Shown here piece after piece: positions 50,784-55,335 of a DNA stretch of 55,335 nt (position 1 is its first letter; every line of letters starts with the position of its first letter). The stretch covers positions 1-55,335 of the forward strand of contig CALXNZ010000017.1 of the NCBI GenBank assembly GCA_944389885.1. Reading direction: 5' to 3'. Origin of the DNA: an uncultured Opitutales bacterium (GTDB lineage: Bacteria > Verrucomicrobiota > Verrucomicrobiia > Opitutales > Intestinicryptomonadaceae). A model generated the notes under the pieces. It had not been told where the DNA came from. It made no database searches and was given only the letters and a program-made list of their open reading frames with translations. A program made the translations under genes and the position numbers.

Positions 50784-50824
50784 ATGTAATTCCTTTCAAA
50801 ATTTTATAATTCTACCTAAATCAA

Positions 50825-51448
50825 TCAAGATACAACCCCCGCAAATGCCGAAAAAATTGTCGCCACACTCATTGCGCCGGCGTCCGGAACTCCCTTGCTC
50901 CGTTCTCCAAGATTTCTCGCCCTGCCAAAGCGCGCCTGAAGTTCGACGGTATTCCTCGCCCCAATATTTGCGGCTTCCGCCGCTTTTGCCAGAGATTCCG
51001 CCGCCGACTTGCAAGATTCCATAGCCTTTACAGCGGGAATGAGGGCGTCCATGAGGGTCTTATCGCCCACGTCGGCTTCGGTATTCTCGCGCACAGCCGC
51101 CAAACCCGCGGAAAATGCCGTATATAGGCGATTTGAGTCAAGATCGCTTGCCCCCTCCGGAACTCCGTCGGAAATCCCCATAAAAAGAGAGCCGAAAAGC
51201 GTGCTCGTGGAGCCGTTTGAATCCGACATCGCCGCCATGCCCGCCGACATAAACGCATCTTTTATTGATTGAGCGCTTTTCGCGGACACATTGGCGGCGC
51301 ACATTGCCCCCTTTATCGCCGTTCCGTGGTCTCCGTCGCCGCAGACGCCGTCTATGGCGCACAATTCCTTCTCGCGGGCGGCTATTGCCTTGCTTGCCGC
51401 CGCGAACATAGACTTAATATCAGGTAATTCCAGTTTGTCTTTGGGCAT
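50825..51448 (-). CDS. dhaL: Dihydroxyacetone kinase subunit DhaL-like
   Basis: A 207-residue protein. CAIDGVCGDGDHGTAIKGAM carries the three Mg-ADP aspartates (GDGDHG motif). SDSNGSTSTLFGSLFMG binds the nucleotide, and DAGAMSVATIFSAFAGVV is the family C-terminus. It gives ADP/ATP-binding to the ketose kinase. Start three bases after dhaK. Whether it is ATP- or PTS-linked is not clear; no PTS genes are near. Confidence 0.9.
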   Translation of the reverse strand: MPKDKLELPDIKSMFAAASKAIAAREKELCAIDGVCGDGDHGTAIKGAMCAANVSAKSAQSIKDAFMSAGMAAMSDSNGSTSTLFGSLFMGISDGVPEGASDLDSNRLYTAFSAGLAAVRENTEADVGDKTLMDALIPAVKAMESCKSAAESLAKAAEAANIGARNTVELQARFGRARNLGERSKGVPDAGAMSVATIFSAFAGVVS

Positions 51449-51451
51449 AAA

Positions 51452-52450
51452 CTATCCTAAGCAGGTCCAATAGGGAGCGTTTGAGCGGGCCTTTAAATAT
51501 TTTCGAGAATCGTCGTCGAGTACGCACAACACCATCTGAAATCCCGCCATTTCCTGAACTGTAAGAATTTCGTCCACGATGCCAAACTCTATCTTGGCGC
51601 CAATATTTTCGGCCAGCTTTACGGCAGCCCTATAAACTATTGCCAATTCCATTGGAGTAGTGGCGCCGGAGCCGTTGAGCATCAAGAAAGCCGAATCACC
51701 GAATTTTAAATCCACAGCTTTTGAGAGGGATTCAAACATGATTTTTGCGGTATCATCGGCTGATAGAATTTTAGAGCGCCCTCCGCCGCCCTCGCCGTGT
51801 TGTCCCATGCCTATTTCCATTTCGTCGGCCGGCAATTCGGTAATAGGAAGCCCAGTTTGAGGGTGTGTGCAGCCGCTCATTGCGACCGCAAGAGTGGCCA
51901 TGCGCCCGTTAAACTTTTCCGCAACTGAAAATACTTCCTCAAGCGAAGCCCCCGTTTCTGCGACAGCTCCGGCTACTTTCATCAAGGGTATGCAACCTGC
52001 CAATCCGCGCCTCTCAGATTTGGGCGCGTCTATGCCAGCGCTTATATCCTCAGCCACAAGAATCTTTTTTACTTTTATTCCTTCGCGTTCGGCGAGTTTA
52101 AGAGCCATGTTTGCGCTCATTACGTCGCCGGCATGGTTGAGCACCACCAACAATATCCCCGCGTCCCTCTTGAACTTGCGCAAAGCCGCCAAAACAGACA
52201 TCGCATTGGGAGCGGCGAATATGTCGCCCACAACGCTCGCATCAAGAAGTCCCTCGCCGACAAAGCCGCTTATGGCGGGCTCGTGGCCCGACCCTCCCAT
52301 GCTTATCACAGCCACTTTATCTTGAGATTTCGGAAATGCCCGCACAACCAACTTGCCGTCGTCAAGTTTTATCTTGTCGTTATAGGCCAAAGCTAATCCC
52401 TCGAGAAGCTCGTTTGTAAGATTTTCGGGTTTATTTATGAATTTTTTCAT
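51452..52450 (-). CDS. dhaK: Dihydroxyacetone kinase subunit DhaK-like
   Basis: A 332-residue protein. GGSGHEPAISGFVGEGLLDA holds the His56-like residue, LNHAGDVMSANMALKL the Asp109-like residue, and GMGQHGEGGGGRSK the His218-like residue that binds the ketose, so the active site is complete. It phosphorylates a ketose such as dihydroxyacetone or erythrulose. First gene of the operon. An upstream palindrome is at 52502-52540. Confidence 0.9.
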   Translation of the reverse strand: MKKFINKPENLTNELLEGLALAYNDKIKLDDGKLVVRAFPKSQDKVAVISMGGSGHEPAISGFVGEGLLDASVVGDIFAAPNAMSVLAALRKFKRDAGILLVVLNHAGDVMSANMALKLAEREGIKVKKILVAEDISAGIDAPKSERRGLAGCIPLMKVAGAVAETGASLEEVFSVAEKFNGRMATLAVAMSGCTHPQTGLPITELPADEMEIGMGQHGEGGGGRSKILSADDTAKIMFESLSKAVDLKFGDSAFLMLNGSGATTPMELAIVYRAAVKLAENIGAKIEFGIVDEILTVQEMAGFQMVLCVLDDDSRKYLKARSNAPYWTCLG

Positions 52451-52501
52451 TTCGCCACTGCTTTTAAGGATAAAATCACGCCTCCCACAGATAATTGCAT
52501 T

Positions 52502-52540
52502 ATCGGAAATATTGAAAATTCAACGTGTTTCAGCTGAATC
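52502..52540. promoter_or_regulatory. Candidate operator region upstream of dhaK
   Basis: TTCAGCTGAA at 52529-52538 is a perfect palindrome. TTGAA-AA-TTCAA at 52512-52523 is another. They lie 52-90 bases before the dhaK start, where an IclR-type regulator could bind. No defined IclR consensus is known for this group, so it is only a candidate. Confidence 0.35.
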
Positions 52541-52731
52541 TGTTCAAATTTCGGAATTCGCATTACCCATGAGAACTTTGATTGTTATTTAAAATTATGT
52601 TTATAAAGTCAAATATTTTTTTCAAAATGATGCAATTTGTCTCTGAAGGGAAAACGAAATATGGATATTGGCAATGCGTTAAAAAATATTGACATATAAT
52701 ATTAGTGGGAAATAAATTCTCAGTGAAAGTT

Positions 52732-54312
52732 ATGAAACTGACATCGGTAAAAGCCATCATATTTATCTCCTCGTGCCTTCTGGGAGCAATTTCTGATACA
52801 TACGCCACTTACGAATACGGATTCGTAGGTAAAGTAGATTCCTACTGGAATACCGACGGGAATTGGGTCATAATAGATCAAACCGATTGGACTCGTGAAG
52901 ATTTTGAGGGGATTCCGACTTCCGACGACTTGATAACCCTTGAGCACAGCGTTATCTTAAATTCCGACGTGACAACGCCTACACTGATGACCAGTTATGG
53001 CACCGCTACAACAGTCGTAAACATAGAAGACGGATATGCGTTGACCCTAAATCCCGGAGGTACTGGCTCATCGAACGATGTAATCTCCATGAGAGGCAAC
53101 ACCAAGAATGAAAGTGGCCATAATGAGATATTGGAATTTGAAAGCGGGAACATAAACATAACAAAAATCGGAGCTCCCGGAACTTCTACTCCTAATTCTC
53201 CCACATACATAAGGCTTAATTCCAACGGAGAGGAAGGCACATACACTAAGAATATGATATTTGGAGCAAATGCCACTGTAAATTCAACGGAGGATCTTTC
53301 GTTCGTAGGACTTACGAAGAACAGTTCGATAGTTGATTTCAACGGTGCATTTACCGCCGAATATGAATCGATTGGCCGTTCCGTGACATTTCAAAACATA
53401 ACCTCAAACGTCAACTTTGGGGCAACACTAAATATAGGCAGACTACAACTGATAAGCAGCACGCTTAATATTGATGGAATCCTTAATGTAAACGGAGCAA
53501 ACACTCCAGACGCCGCAAGCGGAAACGCACTGAAAGACGCCACCATGGTAATAAACGCGGCCTCATCAGTACAACTAAACGGCACCTTGAATTTAACCGG
53601 CGCAAAAGATAAGGAAAATATTGTCTTGTATGGCAGTTTCACTATAGGGAAAGATGGCGTATTAAACATGTCAGGTGGCTACGGAACTCTTCAAGTTTTT
53701 GAAGGCGGAGTGCTAACGGTCAATTCCGGGAAGGACACTCTGGAGGTGGAAGGCTGCCTAAGACTCTGGGGAGGCGGCAAAATAATATTTAACAGCACTG
53801 ACGCCTACTACGGAGATTTCAATTCAAACCGTACAAACGGCATATGGATGAGTTCCGATACCGTAAATGAGACTAAAATGGCATACCTCGAAATTAATGC
53901 CGACAACCACCTTGGAGGACTTTGCTTTGGGCTCACTGTTGAAGGTATAAATAAGCCGAAGTTGACGCTCACGCTTGGGGAAACCGAAGGCCTTTTGCTG
54001 GAGCTTGACTATTTGACAGTATCTATGGATACAAACGACGGATATCTCTGCGACAACGCCGTACTCAACATTGAGAATTTCCGCAATTACACAATAAAGT
54101 TGTTGTATGGATTAAGAGATGAAAATTCCCTTGGGGTTAAAGATGACCTCAGTTTGATAACTGCCGACGGTTATGAGAATTTTTACCTTGAGGAAATCGA
54201 AGGCGGCGGATATTGGCTTAATGCACACCCCATACCGGAGCCATCTGCGGCAGTTCTCATATTTGGCATAGCCGCTATTGGGGCGGTGGCAATTCGGCGC
54301 TGCCAGAAATAG
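52732..54312 (+). CDS. Secreted PEP-CTERM beta-helix protein
   Basis: A 526-residue protein from ATG 52732 (MKLTSVKAIIFISSCLLGAI), chosen because it begins the signal peptide; the upstream open frame is not supported. The body is strand-rich, with Gly/Asn/Ser turns in a repeated layout resembling autotransporter passenger repeats (LQLISSTLNIDGILNVNGAN; NGTLNLTGAKD). C-terminus: IPEPS, then AVLIFGIAAIGAVA and RRCQK, a PEP-CTERM sorting tail. Probably a large surface adhesin-like or matrix protein. Divergent from dhaK. Confidence 0.75.
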   Translation: MKLTSVKAIIFISSCLLGAISDTYATYEYGFVGKVDSYWNTDGNWVIIDQTDWTREDFEGIPTSDDLITLEHSVILNSDVTTPTLMTSYGTATTVVNIEDGYALTLNPGGTGSSNDVISMRGNTKNESGHNEILEFESGNINITKIGAPGTSTPNSPTYIRLNSNGEEGTYTKNMIFGANATVNSTEDLSFVGLTKNSSIVDFNGAFTAEYESIGRSVTFQNITSNVNFGATLNIGRLQLISSTLNIDGILNVNGANTPDAASGNALKDATMVINAASSVQLNGTLNLTGAKDKENIVLYGSFTIGKDGVLNMSGGYGTLQVFEGGVLTVNSGKDTLEVEGCLRLWGGGKIIFNSTDAYYGDFNSNRTNGIWMSSDTVNETKMAYLEINADNHLGGLCFGLTVEGINKPKLTLTLGETEGLLLELDYLTVSMDTNDGYLCDNAVLNIENFRNYTIKLLYGLRDENSLGVKDDLSLITADGYENFYLEEIEGGGYWLNAHPIPEPSAAVLIFGIAAIGAVAIRRCQK

Positions 54313-54329
54313 GCTTACAATTAAAAATA

Positions 54330-54369
54330 TAAACGCGGAGGGCTTTAAGTTTTCCGCGTTTATTTTTTT
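54330..54369 (+). terminator. Terminator after the second PEP-CTERM gene
   Basis: TAAACGCGGA at 54330-54339 pairs with TCCGCGTTTA at 54353-54362, followed by seven T. Confidence 0.8.
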
Positions 54370-54469
54370 ACGGGATAGGAAAGAGGGTCGAATATCGTAC
54401 AAAAAATAGTAGATGCAAAAAAAACTTGAATTTCTCAAATCAAAGGGGCATAAAGATAGGCTTTAAAGA

Positions 54470-54546
54470 CGGGGTGTAGCTTAGCCTGGTAGAGCGCTAC
54501 GTTCGGGACGTAGAGGCCGGTGGTTCGAATCCACTCACCCCGACCA
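54470..54546 (+). tRNA. tRNA-Pro (CGG anticodon)
   Basis: CGGGGTGTAGCTTAGCCTGG begins a 77-base tRNA. Acceptor CGGGGTG pairs with CACCCCG. The anticodon loop TTCGGGA gives CGG at 54504-54506. GGTTCGAATCC is the T arm. A CCA end is encoded (54544-54546), unlike the tRNA-Leu in this window. Confidence 0.95.
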
Positions 54547-54830
54547 TTTCTGAAGCCGCAATTTGATTTGGCTCAAAAGATTAGAGAAGTCGCCGAAAGT
54601 CGCTAAAACAGGAAGGTTTAGTAGGGTTAGGACTTTCGTAATTGATTTGAAGGGAAAAACATCGCGCGCGTGGGACATTTCAAAAAATCCATTCGCAAGA
54701 AGAAACGGGTCTGCCGAACGTCCCTGCCGTACTTGGGAAGTTAATAGATTCCTTATAGCCCCCCGGTTGCCTTTTAGCAACGGAGTTGAGGCGGTTTTAA
54801 GATAGGAGAAAAACTAAAAAACATTTCGGG
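54547..54830. other. Gap between tRNA-Pro and the IS element; no gene recognised
   Basis: About 280 bases follow the tRNA. Both strands have open stretches of about 80 codons, but neither has a good start context or any recognisable product, so I call no gene. It may be left-over sequence of an integrated element beside the tRNA, or a spacer. Confidence 0.4.
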
Positions 54831-54852
54831 TCAACACCAAAGAGAGTGGATT

Positions 54853-55335
54853 TTAATGAAAGACGCCGCATAGAACCAAGACCCTCAATCTGTAATTTTG
54901 GAAGTTTTTATAACCGTAAGCCATTCGTTGTATCAGTTTCATTTTCCTGTGGAAGCCTTCGGTTATTCCGTTGTTTTTTGTAAATCTCCACATTCGGATT
55001 ATCGGCGCAAACCAGTCGCTTATCGTTTCCGCAAGTTTCCCAAACTCTGTCGGCGCTTCGTATCTCATCACTTTCATCATTCCCTTTAACTTCCTTATGT
55101 TATTCTTGCATTGCTTTGCCGTCTGACTCTTCTTGTTTAGCAGCTCGCATAGCTTCTCTTTAAATTCGTACGCAAGCTCTATCGCAGGGTTTTCTTTAAA
55201 GAAGTTTTTAAATCGCTCCCGCTCATGCGGCTTTAACCTTTCCTTCCTTTTCCGCAATGGATAAGTAAGCGATCTCTCCCACTTCACTTCTTCCTGCGCA
55301 CTCTTGCAAAATTCCATAAAGTGATAAAGCACTAG
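54853..55335 (-). CDS. ISL3-family transposase, C-terminal part, cut by the window edge
   Basis: About 160 residues, open to the right edge. KNNGITEGFHRKMKLIQRMA, followed by YGYKNFQNYRLRVLVLCG, is the conserved C-terminal signature of ISL3-family (IS204/IS1165) transposases, which carry the last catalytic Glu. LKPHERERFKNFFKENPAIE matches the family's middle region. The catalytic Asp residues lie beyond the window. It ends at 54853; a short GTCAACACCAAAGAGAG segment at 54829-54846, next to the stop, may be part of the element's end. Confidence 0.8.
   Translation of the reverse strand, partial: LVLYHFMEFCKSAQEEVKWERSLTYPLRKRKERLKPHERERFKNFFKENPAIELAYEFKEKLCELLNKKSQTAKQCKNNIRKLKGMMKVMRYEAPTEFGKLAETISDWFAPIIRMWRFTKNNGITEGFHRKMKLIQRMAYGYKNFQNYRLRVLVLCGVFH

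Noticed and set aside
52681-52710. TTGACATATAAT as a promoter for the second PEP-CTERM gene
   Set aside because: The two hexamer-like sequences lie next to each other with no 16-18 base spacer, so they cannot act as -35 and -10 of one promoter.
1-55335. CRISPR array
   Set aside because: No regularly spaced repeat of 25-40 bases was seen; the only exact long repeat is the 41-bp pair at 1644 and 2137.

Overview
The window looks like chromosome of a Gram-negative bacterium of the PVC group, most likely Verrucomicrobiota or Lentisphaerota. The clues are two secreted proteins ending in a PEP-CTERM sorting tail (near 33,000 and 54,250), an exported HzsA-like/SUMF1 di-haem protein, a GH28-type polysaccharidase, and an OprB-like porin fragment. 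This placement is inference from gene content. No rRNA or species marker is present.

Positions 1 to about 24,664 are most of a Mu-like (transposable, B3/D3112-type) prophage. An early control region at 1-3,516 has a leftward early operon running off the left edge, a divergent XRE repressor flanked by matching palindromes, and three accessory genes. A rightward late operon (3,696-24,568) follows: a membrane/lysis-like set, Mu gp27/gp28/gp29-like packaging and portal genes, a protease/scaffold gene with an internal start, decoration and capsid proteins, an adenine methyltransferase, a head-morphogenesis protein with an extra C-terminal domain, tail completion and tube genes with no sheath, three consecutive proteins with signal peptides, a tail chaperone pair with a -1 frameshift signal, a tape measure and one last tail gene. 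The transposase genes and the left end are outside the window. The right end seems to interrupt a porin gene, and two direct repeats lie just inside it.

Positions 24,665-42,261 are ordinary chromosome. A leftward cluster holds lysC-thrC-cimA (aspartate to threonine, and citramalate to isoleucine), an OlsF-like bifunctional acyltransferase and a TRIC-type channel. A PEP-CTERM protein, a nucleoside-type MFS transporter, small enzymes, dinB, a YgjP-like peptidase and mazG follow. Then comes a rightward group: rsmA, an alpha/beta hydrolase, a DJ-1 protein and an O-antigen-ligase-like membrane protein.

Positions 42,274-55,335 hold tRNA-Leu(TAG), a GH28-like enzyme, an IclR regulator and a tight leftward operon: dhaK, dhaL, an lsrF-like aldolase, a 1,415-residue exported HzsA-like/di-haem/SUMF1 protein and a lipoprotein cupin. 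This operon is the most promising undescribed system in the window. It joins a cytoplasmic ketose kinase and aldolase to an envelope redox or binding protein and a sugar-isomerase-like cupin. A second PEP-CTERM protein, tRNA-Pro(CGG) and the 3' part of an ISL3-family transposase end the window.
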